Below, piece after piece: positions 26,130-37,290 of a stretch of 64,000 nucleotides of DNA. Below the pieces are notes generated by a model. It searched no databases. It was given only the letters and a program-made list of their open reading frames with translations, and was not told the DNA's origin. This DNA is from Sipunculus nudus (lineage: Eukaryota; Annelida; Sipuncula; Golfingiida; Sipunculidae), in assembly GCA_026874595.1 (NCBI GenBank), contig CM049309.1, positions 742,501 through 806,500 of the forward strand, given 5' to 3'. Each line of letters opens with the position of its first letter. Positions within the stretch are counted from its first letter, which is position 1. Both the position numbers and the translations under genes were made by a program.

Positions 26130-27900
26130 GTTGTTGCTTTTTACACTTAAACATAGTGTTGTTTCTGGAGACTTAAGTTTAAGTGTTGTGTTACGTGTTA
26201 AAAATAACACTTAAGAACGCTTTACATTAAGTGGTGTTCTTAAGTGTTAGCATAAGTGTTATAGAATAACACTTACGAAATTGTTGGAGGGGCATTTTGA
26301 AAAAATTCAAGGCTGCTGTTAGATATAACACATACGCTAACACTTAAGCCCTTTATAGGTGTAGGTATGTATATATGTCTTGCCGAAATCATCTAGATAA
26401 TAATGTATGGTTTTCAATGTAATGGGTGACCGGCAAGACGTGCTTTGGGAGCTTCATCTTCGTTATTATGAAATACCTCGTAATTGTGAAATACACCGTT
26501 ATTATGAAATACCTCATTAGGTGTTTAATTATTCAAATTTTGAGAGATAATTGTTTATTCTATGGGGATTTGCAAAATGGTACGGGATTGAAAGTATTTC
26601 GTTAATTGATCTGAAATTATTAAGGTCTCTTCAACAAAACTTAAAAGAAATCTGACGGCGGGTTCTCATTCTGTGAACTCAAATCGGGATTATATTAAGT
26701 GCCTGTAATCTGCTGAAATTTTGCTATTTTTCAAATCTCAATATCTAAGTCTTTAGCCTCTGAAACGGCTGGTCTCCATTTGGTGAACTTGAATCAAATG
26801 ACCGCATAATTAAGTCTGTTACCGTGGGAATTACTTTTGGAATAACATGGTAAAATTTACAGTGAAATGCCTACAGTTTAATTTCATCGATGCAAATAAA
26901 CAGTTACTTGCCATGGTAAAACAGAGGTAAATACCATGGTATTGTATACACTATTAGAACTCAAAAGTTAAATAATTTTGCTATTTTTTAAATCACAATA
27001 TCTAAGTAAGTATATAGTTTTTTTATTTGAACTCCTCTTTAGCCTCTGAAATGTTGAGGAAAATCTGACGGCTGGTCTCCATTTGCTGAACTTGAATTGG
27101 GCTACAAATTTCAATATCCCTCAAATGACCGCCCCTGGTCTGTGCAGTTTAACACTTGACCTTTTCCATTTAACACTTGGTCGTTTAAACTTCAATTTTA
27201 ATTAAATTTCATAAAAAAATTGAGCTTTAGTGTACACTTATAAGCGTGATAAAATGATACAAAAAATGAAAAAAAAAGCAAACCAAAACTGCAAAAATAA
27301 CACGTAAGCTTAGGTGTTGTCCTGGAGTGTTATGTTAAGTGTTATTTTTTACACTTAAGAATAACACGTAAGCTTAAGTAACACGTAAGACCACTTAGTC
27401 TAACGTGTTCTGTTAAGTGTTGTTTTTTTACACCTAAACGTAAGTGTTATTTCTTTAGAATTAAGTTTAAGTGTTGTGTTAAGTGTTAAAAAATAACACT
27501 TTAAGACGATTAAGTAACCTTACGTGTTATTTTTCTAACACTTAATAGTAAGTGGTTTCCTAAGTGTTATTGTTTAAAACTTAAGAAAATAACACGTAAG
27601 CTTAAATGGTAAAGAATCAGTAACACGTAAGATCACTTAGGCGTAAAGTGTTGCTTTTTACACTTAACATAACACTTAACGATAACACGTAAGTTTATGT
27701 GTTATCCTTAAGTGTTAAGTAACAACAACACGTAAGACTAAGTGTTACAGGAGCTAACGTGTTGCGGTTACATAACACTTAAGCTTAAGTTTTATTTAAG
27801 CTTAAGTGTTATGTAAAGTGTTAAAAATAAGACTTAAGCACGTTTATGTGTTATTCATTAACATTGACCTTAACACTTAGGCTAGTGTCTTGTGTTAAGT
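26130..27900. repeat. AACACTTAAGCTTAAGTGTT palindromic repeat field
   Basis: Dense half sites AACACTTAAG/CTTAAGTGTT in both orientations, most strongly from 27295 to 27900. A perfect inverted repeat lies at 27774-27810: a 15-bp arm AACACTTAAGCTTAA, a 7-base spacer and its exact complement. The stretch 26400-27290 is less repetitive. Confidence 0.85.
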
Positions 27901-28062
27901 GTGTTAGAAAACAGAAATTGAAAAATTAAAAGAGGTATTTTAAGACACTAAGCGCCACCTGGTGGAGTAATAATGCCTTTAGTGGGAACTGGATGCTGTC
28001 GTTGTACCTCTATATATATTTATATATGTTATATATTTAAATATATCGGTGACATTTATTAG

Positions 28063-28098
<36 letters not shown>

Positions 28099-28967
28099 AA
28101 ATAAACCGTTTTGGTCTTGTCTGACCGCGTGCAACACCTGTCAGACCTTTTCTCTGTGTGCGTATATATGAAATTTTACTTTAAATTTAAATTTCATCAG
28201 AAAATAAATTTTCGCGTACACCTATACTTTCAACAGCGACCTGTCGGTAAAACGTGATGAAATGATACAAAAAATGAAAAAAACTGTACAAACAAATGAC
28301 ACATTTAAGAAATCAACCCTTAAACCACTTAACGGTTAACACTTAACGACAAGGCTTAATGATAAATTATAACACTTAAGGACGGGACGTCAGGAGATAT
28401 TGGACGTTTAGTCCATGGCCCAGATAAACCGCTTCCTCATTTTGAAGACTTTTTGTGGTTTTAAAAGAAGTAAGAAGTGTTAATCCTTGGGCACACTAAT
28501 TTTTCTGAAAAAATTAGACATTTTTTTCCATATATTTTAGGTAGCTGAGGCATACTTTAAGATTTAAGCATATCCCGATCTCCGGCCATAAGACAAAATA
28601 AACGATCATGAGAGTGTCTTTTGCTTTATAAATTTTTTTATTTTCATTTCAATTAAAATAAATATGATCATAATTTCCAGGTGTTTCCAAACGGTCAAAA
28701 ATACGCGCCGACTGTCTGGCTTTTGGCGCGGGCCAGACGGCTTTCTTACACTGTGTCTATTTCTGTCTGGCGCCCTCGGGGCACCCGGTGTGCTGGCTTG
28801 AGCCGAGAGAAATGAGGTCGCTATCACAACGACCCAGATAATATAACAGTCCTGTGTAGTAATCTTTATATCATACCATATATAATATTATAAATATAAA
28901 CACTGGAAAAACATTGTACTTGAATAAATATAACCAAAAATTGGTTTAGAATAAATAAAGAATTGTT
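27715..28967 (+). repeat. Segmental duplication B, copy 1 (upstream of the Ig gene)
   Basis: Near-identical to 45125-46279, same orientation. Landmarks: AAGTAACAACAACACGTAAG, the 37-bp inverted repeat, GAAAACAGAAATTG, GCAACACCTGTCAGACC, GGCGCGGGCCAGACGGC, and the end AATAAATAAAGAATTGTT. This copy has about 60 bp (27942-28000) absent from copy 2. It ends 119 bp before the Ig gene's ATG. Confidence 0.92.
27952..27965 (-). promoter_or_regulatory. CTCF-like site, 14/14 match, 1.1 kb upstream of the Ig gene
   Basis: On the minus strand this reads CCACCAGGTGGCGC, an exact match to the vertebrate consensus CCASYAGRKGGCRS. It sits in a stretch of about 60 bp that is missing from the second copy of the surrounding duplication (near 45330). 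Binding is inferred only; the consensus is from vertebrates, although CTCF is conserved in many bilaterians. Confidence 0.45.
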
Positions 28968-29085
28968 TACAGTTTACCCTTAGTAGGGGTTTGATAATGT
29001 GGCGGTTGAATACATTGGCCTCTATATGACTTCACTCGGTGCATCGTTTTGCCATCGTGAGCCACCACTCGAAATAATCAGCAAA

Positions 29086-29131
29086 ATGAAGCTAATACTA
29101 GCGGTTATAACAACCTTCTGGATTAACTATG
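29086..29131 (+). CDS. Exon 1 of the Ig-domain gene: start and signal peptide
   Basis: The ATG at 29086 has A at -3 and G two bases after an in-frame-free leader; it is the only ATG that gives a hydrophobic leader in frame with exon 2. It encodes 15 residues and ends with one base of the next codon at a GTGAGT donor (29132). Exon 1 begins 119 bp after the end of a repeated genomic segment, so the promoter lies close to or inside a repeat. No clear TATA box is seen; CTATATGA near 29021-29028 is a weak candidate. Confidence 0.8.
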
Positions 29132-32100
29132 GTGAGTAGAAATTTGTATTTTGACTCTCCTCTTCCCAAAGTGATGTTTGAATGTCGATTGTTTTGACGG
29201 ACGCGGCCGAAATGTGTTTGTCATGTCGATTAACCGGCGAAGGTTTGCTCAGCAGGCCGCCATCTTTGATGGCTTGCACAGACGCTTCGTAAAGCCCGCC
29301 GTCTGAAACCTGATACCCCTGATAGCGATAAGATTGTCAGTCACTACAGGTGTGACTATTTGAGTAATTAGCGCCCGCAACACCATGGCTCTACATAAAT
29401 TAGCTTTAGCTCATTATCACCGTGGTTATTATGATTATATATGATTATATGTAGTTTGATTGCTATCACTGATTTGGAGAAAATCAGTTGGCAATACGTA
29501 AAAGTATAAGCAAAACCTTCATAAAAAGGATTTAAAGGAACGTTGCGCAATATTTTGAATAAAAGCATAAAAGTAAATTTAATGTGCATCTTCAGTTTAA
29601 TTTATAATATTAACGATATCTAAAATTTAAACTTAACTTTAGCAGTCTCATACAGTGATAGTATTTCTAGGCAAATGGTTTCAGATTTGTGACCACCTGA
29701 CCACAAAAGCTATTACTAGTATTAGTATTAACATTTAAACACAGCAATGATTAATAGTAAATTATAGCTGATAGACATGTTGGCAGGCTCTAACATACAG
29801 AATAAACATACATATAGAATTTTAAAATTTATAATTCATGACAGTTTAAAAATTGACTAAATCATTTGTGATCAGTGTTTCTTAAAATCATGGAAAGAGT
29901 TCATATTATTTGATAATTCAATAATTGACGCTGAGAGAAATTTGAAACTCGGGTTGATTCTGAATGAAGAATATGCAAGATATTCAGTGACTAACAGGTG
30001 AGATATATTGTCAGTCAACCTGATGATTAAAGAAATGTTCAGCAGCCCTGGCATTCTCTGTATTATTCATACCTGTGTCAGAATTATATTGTCTTCCCTA
30101 GCTCATGTCTTACCCCTGCACAAAGTTTTGTATAAATCACTGAAGTATAGTTTTGGCTAATAACAACCATACACAAACATGCAAACAGGTCTACATGGGT
30201 GAAAATGTATCCTCCTTGGTGATGATAATATAAATGCTCTATTGATAAAAATAGCATATGTGTTGAAATAACCAAGGGTACCATTACTTATAATTTTAGA
30301 TATTGACTAATATTGGTATGATCTTTTTTCAATCTGTATTGAAATGAATTAATTCTGGCTCCAGTTTGATGAAACTGGGTTACTTTCACCCAGATTTTTG
30401 ACAACTGGTCCATGAGGTGATCCCTTGCAGTTAAGGGTTTAAGTTAGGCCACGGAAATGTTGTATTGCGATTGCTTATCTTGCCAAATTATGAAAACAAA
30501 TAAGCAAAACTTAATATGGGTTTACTACATTGATTAGCAATATACAGTGGATTTCAGAGTTTATTTTCTTCTTTTTTTCAGCTGTGGCAGTGCCATCTGT
30601 TGAGCTTGTTGTGCCAGGAGGCACACAGGTACCGAGGTTGCAGAATGTCACCACCATAACGTGCAAGGCTAGAGAGTTCAAGAGTGGATACCTGGTGTAT
30701 ATAAAGAAACAGTCCAAGGAAGGTGACCCCCTTTCGTTAATGATAAATGGCCAACTGGATGATGGATTTAAAGGTGGATCTTACGAGGGGACACATCGCT
30801 ATACAGGATCTTACAAGGAGCTCAGCTCTGTAGAAAATATACTCAACTTCGACTTCCACATCAAAATCACAGGTAAGAGTATTTTACAAAATAAATATTC
30901 CATTTTTAATGCCCCTTAACTACACTTTAATTTTGTAGCCCTATGTAGAACTTTGACATGGTAATAAGTCTCTGAAATATGCAGGACTATGCCTCCACTA
31001 TGTGGTGGTCTCATATGTCCAATACGTGACTAACTCAGTGGGTTTTACCAAGAGGACACAGTTTACACCAGCCACATGTTGTACATGACTCAAGGTCAAA
31101 GGTTACTTGCGGGCTGCTTAGACCTGAGACTATCACTTATGGCAATGCTGATATACATGATTACCCTATCATGAGAGGCACAAAAAAGGAACAACATTAA
31201 AACTTAACCAAGTGCAATGTGTAAGTGTCAACAACCCAGTCATTACTATAATCTTTCAAGTAGAAGCTAGCTAGACTGAATTTACTTAGTCAGTAGTTTA
31301 GTTATAATTCCATACAGCTTATTTTATGGTAATGTAGTAATAATTGATAAATGATAGATCATCAGTTGTTGTCTATTTTTCAATCATTGAATATGATTTT
31401 TTAACCAATTCCTACCACTAATTTTGATAGAACCTCAAATATTCCCTATTTTTTATTGTGACAGGTTGTGACTAAAGAATTATTTGTAACCCCAAGCATA
31501 TAAAAAACCTGAAGCCTTCATTATAACAAGATATCATTTCTGAAAATTAGAAAATTGTTTAAATCTATAAATGTGTGCATTAATGCGTGTTTCTTTGATT
31601 TTCAGACATAGAACCAGAGGACGCTGGCACCTTTATATGCGAGATGAATGGCAATGATGTGCTGGCAAGGGATACCACAACCATTGTTGTAAAAGGTAAG
31701 ATTTGTTGTCTGAAGTTAGGTATTAGTGTAAATATACATTTGTTATACACAGTTATACCCTGCATTCATTCTACCACAGGTTTCAAATTTAGATCAGCAA
31801 TGCAATCCACTGTTCTCAATGGTGTGAACACTTAGGCCAAAAAAACAAAGGTATGGTTCCCAGGCACTTTTTCAGAAACCAGTGCAGCTGTGCGATATTT
31901 TATTTTTTGCTCAGCTGACTGTAAGTCATCTGAGCTATAGCAGTCACCTTTTGTCCGTCTTTCTGTCTGTCCGTCTGTCCATCCGTCCATTAACCTGGCA
32001 CAAATCGTAACCGCTGGACCTAGAAACTTGTAACTTGACATTCTGAGAGGTCCATGAAAAATCCCCTTGGAAACCAGAAATGAGGTCTCTGTTACCCATA

Positions 32101-35100
32101 TCCTTTGAGCTATGGGCCCCAAGGTACCCCCCAGAATAGTAAAAAATTTCATACAAAAACTTCAATATCTCATTAACTGCATCACTGATGGTCATGATTT
32201 TCGGCATACATATTAATCATGAGATGTTCCATCAGTTTCTGAAGACTGGTGGTGCCACCTGTATTTTTCGATTTTTTACGAATTTTTTTCTCTATTTTTG
32301 AGACCTTAAAAAATGTGAACATCTGTTAACAAGGCACAAATCGTAAAGACTGGACCTAGAATCTTCATTCTTGACACACAGGGAGACCCATGAAAAGTCT
32401 CCATGGAAACCTGAAATTAGGTCTCTGTTACCCATATCCTTTAAGCTGTATGGCTCCAAAATACCCCCCAGAATAATGAAAATATTTGATACAAAAACTG
32501 CAGTATCTTAATAACTACAACACTGATGGTCATGATTTTTCGCATTCATATTGATCATGAGGTGTTCCATCAGTTTCTGCAGAATGGTCGCGCCACCTCT
32601 AATTTTTTTCAAATTTTTACGAATTTTTTTCTCTATTTTTGAGACCTTTTAAGATGGGGTTATCTGTCAACAGGGTACAAATAGTAACAACTGGACCTAG
32701 AATCTTCATTCTTGTCATGCAAGGAGGCCCATGAAAAGTGTCCGTGGAAACCTGAAATTAGGTCTCCGTTTCCCATATCCTTCAAGCTATAGGACTCCGA
32801 AGTATCCCTCAGAATAATGGAAAATTTGATACAAAAGCTGAAGTATCTGAACAACTAATGCAGAGTTCACCATGATAATTTGCATCTTTATTGACCATTA
32901 AGTGTTTTTATTAGTTTCTGCAGACTGGTGGAGCCACCTGTATTTTTTTTAAGTTTACACATTTTTTCTCTATTTTTGAAATTTATATAAATGCAGACAC
33001 AATCTTGGCCTGTTGGTTAATCTGTTTGATGCTTCAGTTGAATGGGTATATACTACCATTCAGATGATAAAATATCTGTTTGCGAATAACTTCCCAGTCA
33101 GCTGAGTGTCATGACCCATGGGTCACTTGTTTACCTTTTGTTGTATATTGCAATAAAAATTTCATACAATCTGGAAGAAACATGAAAATAACAGAATTTG
33201 TTTGCTAATCAGGTAAAAAGCATTACATTACAAAGGAAATCTGATCAAAATTGTAGTATTTTATCTTCTTGAAAAATGAAAATCAAAATATAAATTTTTG
33301 ATGCAGTGGGTTAAAATTTATGCAGACGGTGCCTGAGAACCATACCTTTTATTTTTTTTGGCTTTATGACTCTCATGTTTTTGACCTGTGTCAAAACAAG
33401 AAAACCATGCTTCAGCAAACAGTGGTTATGTAGAAGAAGTTACTGAACAAACGCAGTGTTTAACACTGTGTAAGCAGTGTAGTGTGGACAATGTATTTGA
33501 TGTATAAGGTGAAACTGATCTAACTCAGTATACCTACATTAAAAATGTTATCCTTATTTATATGTAAAGCACTAATTTGGTTTCATTAATTCCTTCAATT
33601 TTATAGATATATAATATTATTGAATACTATAGTCCCATTTCACAGTGGGGCGCCCATTGAATTGTGTTGATCTTTTCTTAAAATCATAGATCAGATCGAG
33701 AAAGTAAGCTGCAGTGTAGGAATGAGGCATAGGCTTAATTAACTAGAATGATACCAAAACCATACCTTGGAAAGTATTTCAGTTAATCATTTAAATCAAT
33801 ATATGAGAAAACGGTCTATTTCTTACAACATCTCAACCAATCTGATGAAGGCCAAGCTCACTGGTATCAAACTCAAACAACCACAATTAAAAGCTGCTGA
33901 TTGGTAGTTGAGTGTCATGAATATTCTAAAAAAACAATAACTGTCAAAGTGAGGCTGCCAAACCATGACAGATGTCATGTCACCTGACTAAAAGATTAGG
34001 GAGAAACAAAAAGGTTGCAAAATATATATGTTGTTTTTTTTATAAAGTTTTATATCTTATATATGGCCTTATATGAGACTATTTAAGTTTCAGAGAATAA
34101 TCACCAATTTTCAATTGACACTCTTCTGTGAAACAGACTATACAGTTCTGCAGTTGATGTATCTAGATTGATAAGATTATCACTGAATTATATAAGCATT
34201 AATATGATTATGGAAGGGTCTGACTAGATTAAACATCAACATTCAGTTCAGTTTTAATAGAGGAGTCGGACGAGGGCCACGTAAGACTATCAGATCTTAG
34301 ATTATATGCTTAATAGAGCAGGATTTTTTGCTTAGCTTAGATGGAAGTGCATGTAGTACTGAGTACCTGTCTAAATGATTTTGTTTTCTGCAGTGCCTCC
34401 AACATCCATCAGCATGAAGTTTACGAATGACTCGGAAGTCATCGAAGCTGAAACTGCCGTGCAGACCTTGCACTTCATGCCAGACGATACTGCTCACTTC
34501 ACATGCATGGTGAAGGGTGGCAGCCCTCAGCCCTCCGTCAGTGTCATGATAGGTGAGGAGGATGTCACAAGCCAGTTCGAGCTCACTGTCAAAGAAGTGA
34601 TGAAACCAGGAACTACACAAGGCTTTGAAGCATCAACTTTCACCGTGACATTAGAAGCAATGAATTTTCTAATGGTTCCAAAATATAACAACAAATTTCT
34701 TGTATGCAAGTCTCCAGCTGGTGCTGAACCTCTTGAGCGAAGATTCCACATCAAATTCCCACAAAGTAAGTTCACATTAATATGAAGTTGTCATAGGTAA
34801 ACAGTCCATAAAGAACTCAGTCTTATCCCCACCCCTTGAATGTTGTAAATAGGCTATTAGTTAGCCACTTGTTAATAAGACTATTAGGTTTAATTATGTA
34901 CTTTCATTTCATTGATGCTGTAGACCACTGAATAAGACTGCCTGCATATTTATTTCACTCCAGTCTAGAATGTAGTTTTGGTATATAGGGACTGCTGCTT
35001 CAAGCTTCAAGATAATATTTAATAAATTTTGTCCTGCTTGATGTAAGGCTGTAGGCATAGATAGAATTTGTTATATACTGAAATTTGAATTTCTGATTGA

Positions 35101-35540
35101 TACTATTAGATAGTGCTGTGGTGGGCTATAAATGTCAGTTCCTCAGGGTTAACGAGAAAATAATGAAAATGATCCTCCCCTTGGGACACACTAAGGATCG
35201 TTTTCAACATTTTCAAAGCCCAGAAGGCCATTTTGATGTGTTAAAATAGTTTAGTTCTTACATTGTTATTATTAATATAGATTTCTTATTTGCCAAAATA
35301 TATCTGTTATGAAGCCTGTGGTAATGTAGATAAATCATCAGCCAAGTTCAATAATATACGTATTCAGTTTCATGCACTGACCAAAATTGTATACAATATT
35401 ATGTTATTGGTCATATCTGAATTTTGATGATGTATTTGATCTTTTTTTCAGATCCTAACCAGGTGATCAATGGAGCAGGAACAAAACTACTCTCATGGCT
35501 GGCTCTTCTGCTGGCAGCAGCTGTTATGATGCTGTTATGA
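29086..35540 (+). CDS. Secreted two-Ig-domain protein with GPI-anchor-like tail (5 exons)
   Basis: Proposed CDS joins 29086-29131, 30582-30872, 31606-31695, 34394-34765 and 35452-35540 (888 nt, 295 aa plus TGA). The joins keep one frame, and all four introns are phase 1 with GT-AG ends. Residues 1-18 are a signal peptide (MKLILAVITTFW..., likely cut after AVA). Ig domain 1 runs about 20-142, with C43 (TITCKA) and C124 in the motif EDAGTFIC, the classic D-x-G-x-F/Y-x-C. Ig domain 2 runs about 143-265, with C180 (HFTCMVKGG, then SPQPSV) and C247 (FLVCKS). In both domains the usual core Trp after the first Cys is absent. Sequons are at N37 (NVT) and N154 (NDS). The C-terminus (NGAGT, then hydrophobic 279-295 with no cytoplasmic residues) fits a GPI signal with an omega site near N273-A275. 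The family follows from these motifs; a role in cell-surface recognition or adhesion is inferred. I do not recognise a named orthologue. A single-pass membrane protein with no tail is the alternative. Confidence 0.85.
29132..30581 (+). other. Intron 1 of the Ig gene
   Basis: A 1.45-kb phase-1 intron. Mostly unique AT-rich DNA; no exon with matching phase or coding signal was found in it. Confidence 0.75.
30582..30872 (+). CDS. Exon 2: first part of Ig domain 1
   Basis: It follows a pyrimidine tract and CAG acceptor (30579-30581) and ends at a GTAAGA donor (30873). It encodes residues 16-112, including the end of the signal peptide, C43 and strands up to LNFDFHIKIT. The exon is open throughout in this frame and phase 1 at both ends. 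Confidence 0.88.
31606..31695 (+). CDS. Exon 3: second part of Ig domain 1 (DAGTFIC motif)
   Basis: A 90-nt exon between TTTTCAG and GTAAGA. It encodes residues 113-142 with the diagnostic D-A-G-T-F-I-C and the final strand TTTIVVK. The intron before it therefore cuts inside the Ig fold. Phase 1 on both sides makes it a symmetrical exon whose skipping would keep frame but remove the second disulfide cysteine. Confidence 0.88.
31696..34393 (+). other. Intron 3 of the Ig gene, hosting a Helitron-like repeat
   Basis: A 2.7-kb phase-1 intron. Positions 31903-33133 are filled by a repetitive element in minus orientation (separate entry). The remaining 33134-34393 is AT-rich with no further coding signal seen. 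Confidence 0.75.
31903..33133 (-). mobile_element. Helitron-like (HINE-type) non-autonomous element in intron 3
   Basis: Read on the minus strand: a 5' end AAGTGACCCATGGGTCATGA then CACTCAGCTGAC (33133-33091), about 3.5 tandem units of 333-344 bp, a (GGAC/AGAC)n tract (about 31945-31992), and a terminal hairpin AGCTCAGATGACTTACAGTC plus AGCTGAGC at 31908-31937, followed by A-run. Units share ATCGTAA..CTGGACCTAG and GGTCTCTGTTACCCATATCC (plus-strand wording). It encodes no protein. The Helentron-associated class is inferred from architecture. Confidence 0.65.
34394..34765 (+). CDS. Exon 4: Ig domain 2
   Basis: A 372-nt exon after TTTCTGCAG, ending at a GTAAGT donor (34766). It encodes residues 143-266 and holds the whole second Ig domain with C180 and C247. 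The PxPxV run after the first Cys (SPQPSV) is typical of I-set/C2-like domains. The N-terminal TSISMKFTND carries sequon N154. Confidence 0.88.
35452..35540 (+). CDS. Exon 5: GPI-anchor-like C-terminus and stop
   Basis: After a strong polypyrimidine tract and CAG (35449-35451) this exon encodes NPNQVINGAGTKLL followed by a Leu/Ala/Met-rich stretch to the TGA at 35538-35540. There are no residues after the hydrophobic segment, and small residues (N-G-A-G) precede it, which is the layout of a GPI signal. Confidence 0.85.
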
Positions 35541-35689
35541 ACAAATTAATACCAGTCAGACACGGCAGAGAATACTGCGATTTACCTTTGAACAGGCCAG
35601 AGTCCCAAATCAACACAAAACCAAGACTCGAAGAAAGAAGATACGGAAGTGTCACAGAAATGATAAATGTCGTAACTTTTATTATCTTG

Positions 35690-35695
35690 AATAAA
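35690..35695 (+). promoter_or_regulatory. Candidate polyadenylation signal AATAAA
   Basis: Exact AATAAA, 150 bp downstream of the stop codon, followed within 30 bp by TG-rich sequence (TGTGGTCCTG). This is the simplest gene end, but AATAAA is frequent by chance in this AT-rich window. Confidence 0.35.
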
Positions 35696-36263
35696 TGTGG
35701 TCCTGTAGAGATTGATGTGATGCACCCGTGTTTTGACTTTCTTGATAAAGTTTACTATTAAGATAATTGCACTAAATCTATGCAAATGTGACAAATGTTT
35801 TTTTTTAGGAGTTTAGCTTTTGTTTTGGCAAACCCAGACCCTGCACTCTTCACATATGCAAACTGGCATATGTACTTTTATGTGTCAAAAAAAGGGGTTT
35901 CCCCAAAATGGGCATGTTCATTTATTGTTGCGCCAGACTTTTTGATTGATAGGGGATTTCTTACATCAGGTGTTACAGTGGTGTTATTAAAATTTTATTA
36001 CTCTGTACATAATTTGTGCAGTGCATAATTTCATTGACTAACATCAAACAGATGTCAAAAATGAGATGTTTTCATTCTCTCTTTTCTGCTCTTTTTATAT
36101 GGCTATGATTACATTGGATAATGCAGGGTCAGGTTTTGATATTATTGATGAATATAAAAAATATGTCCTTCTTAATGAAAAAGATATTAACATGTTTATT
36201 GGTACTACATGTGCATTTGATATTCAAGTGAACTGCCAGCAGGGGAATTAGTTTCATAGGATG

Positions 36264-36277
36264 CCACTAGATGGCAC
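36264..36277 (+). promoter_or_regulatory. CTCF-like site, 14/14 match, 0.7 kb downstream of the Ig gene
   Basis: Reads CCACTAGATGGCAC, an exact match to CCASYAGRKGGCRS. With the upstream minus-strand site it brackets the gene in divergent orientation. Function is inferred. Confidence 0.45.
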
Positions 36278-36580
36278 AACTATGTAGTGTATATTGCCTT
36301 TTGCCTGAATTCATTAGTGTTTTGGGATTCTGATATCTTTTCCTCTCATCTCTTGATAGTTACTAATCTGCCAGTCTGTATACTGGATCTGTTCTATTAA
36401 ACACTTGGCCACCCGTCGCTTACTATTAAAATCTAAAGAAAGGTGCTTAAAGCTAATGTAATCAGTATTTTTTCTCACAGCAGTGACAAAATGTTTTCTA
36501 TGTTCTGACTTTTAATCCTAACTCGGAACATTACATGCTAGTTTGGCACAAGTTTCTTTCACCTTGCAAAGTCCTATACA

Positions 36581-37290
36581 TTTGGGCAGTGTACCGGTAC
36601 ATTCAGTGACTGCAGTCCATTTGTGCTGCCAAGAAGTGTAATTCTATGCAGTTTTATGTGCAGGGGTTTAGCTTGGTTTAAGCTTGCAAGTTTGCATACA
36701 GTGAAATTGCAGTGCATTTAGCCCACAAAGAAATGCATTCACTGTACGTTTGCAGTTAATGTGCATTGACTGTATGGTTTGTATTGTAAGAGCTTTATAT
36801 ACAGAATGTTTTATATACAGTGAGTGTGTAATGGCATTAAGTATTTAGAGACGTGCATTCACCACATGTCTGCAGTGCACATGTACATGCAGTGTATTTA
36901 GTATCTGAGGAATACACTGTTTATATGCAAGGAGTCTGATCAGCATTGATCTTGACAATCTGGAGAAAAGTATCTGCTGTGCTTTCACAGGGTATACACT
37001 GTGACTCTATGGAACATAAAGTAGTTGAAGATATGCTTTTGCAGTATAAATAAAGTGACTATGCAGTGCATTAGGCATTTAAAGATATGTATATGTCAAG
37101 CTTTTGCAGTGTATTTGAAGTGACCATGCAGTGCATATAGTATTTGAAGTTATGCATCTGCTATGCTTAGTGAATGTGCAGTACCTTTAAGCTGCTCATC
37201 TGATGAATATGCATAAGGTAGACTGTATGAAGAAATATATTCACCATATATTCATACAGTATGCGTATGGTGTATATAATATACTGTGAA
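36581..37290. repeat. Degenerate TGCAGTGCAT repeats
   Basis: Repeated TGCAGTGCAT and TATTTGAAGATATGCAT phrases every 60-90 bp or so, strongly diverged. It may be part of a long 3' UTR of the Ig gene, but nothing proves transcription. Confidence 0.5.

Larger units (their letters stand above)
35541..36580 (+). other. Probable 3' UTR or downstream flank of the Ig gene
   Basis: Directly after the stop. An AATAAA lies at 35690-35695, about 150 bp past the stop, and is the first polyadenylation signal candidate; another is at 37049-37054. No GT-rich element decides between them. Short ORFs here have no recognisable product. Confidence 0.4.

Noticed and set aside
30511-32207. Minus-strand frames overlapping the Ig exons and intron 3 element
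   Set aside because: Shadows of the plus-strand exons or of the repetitive element.
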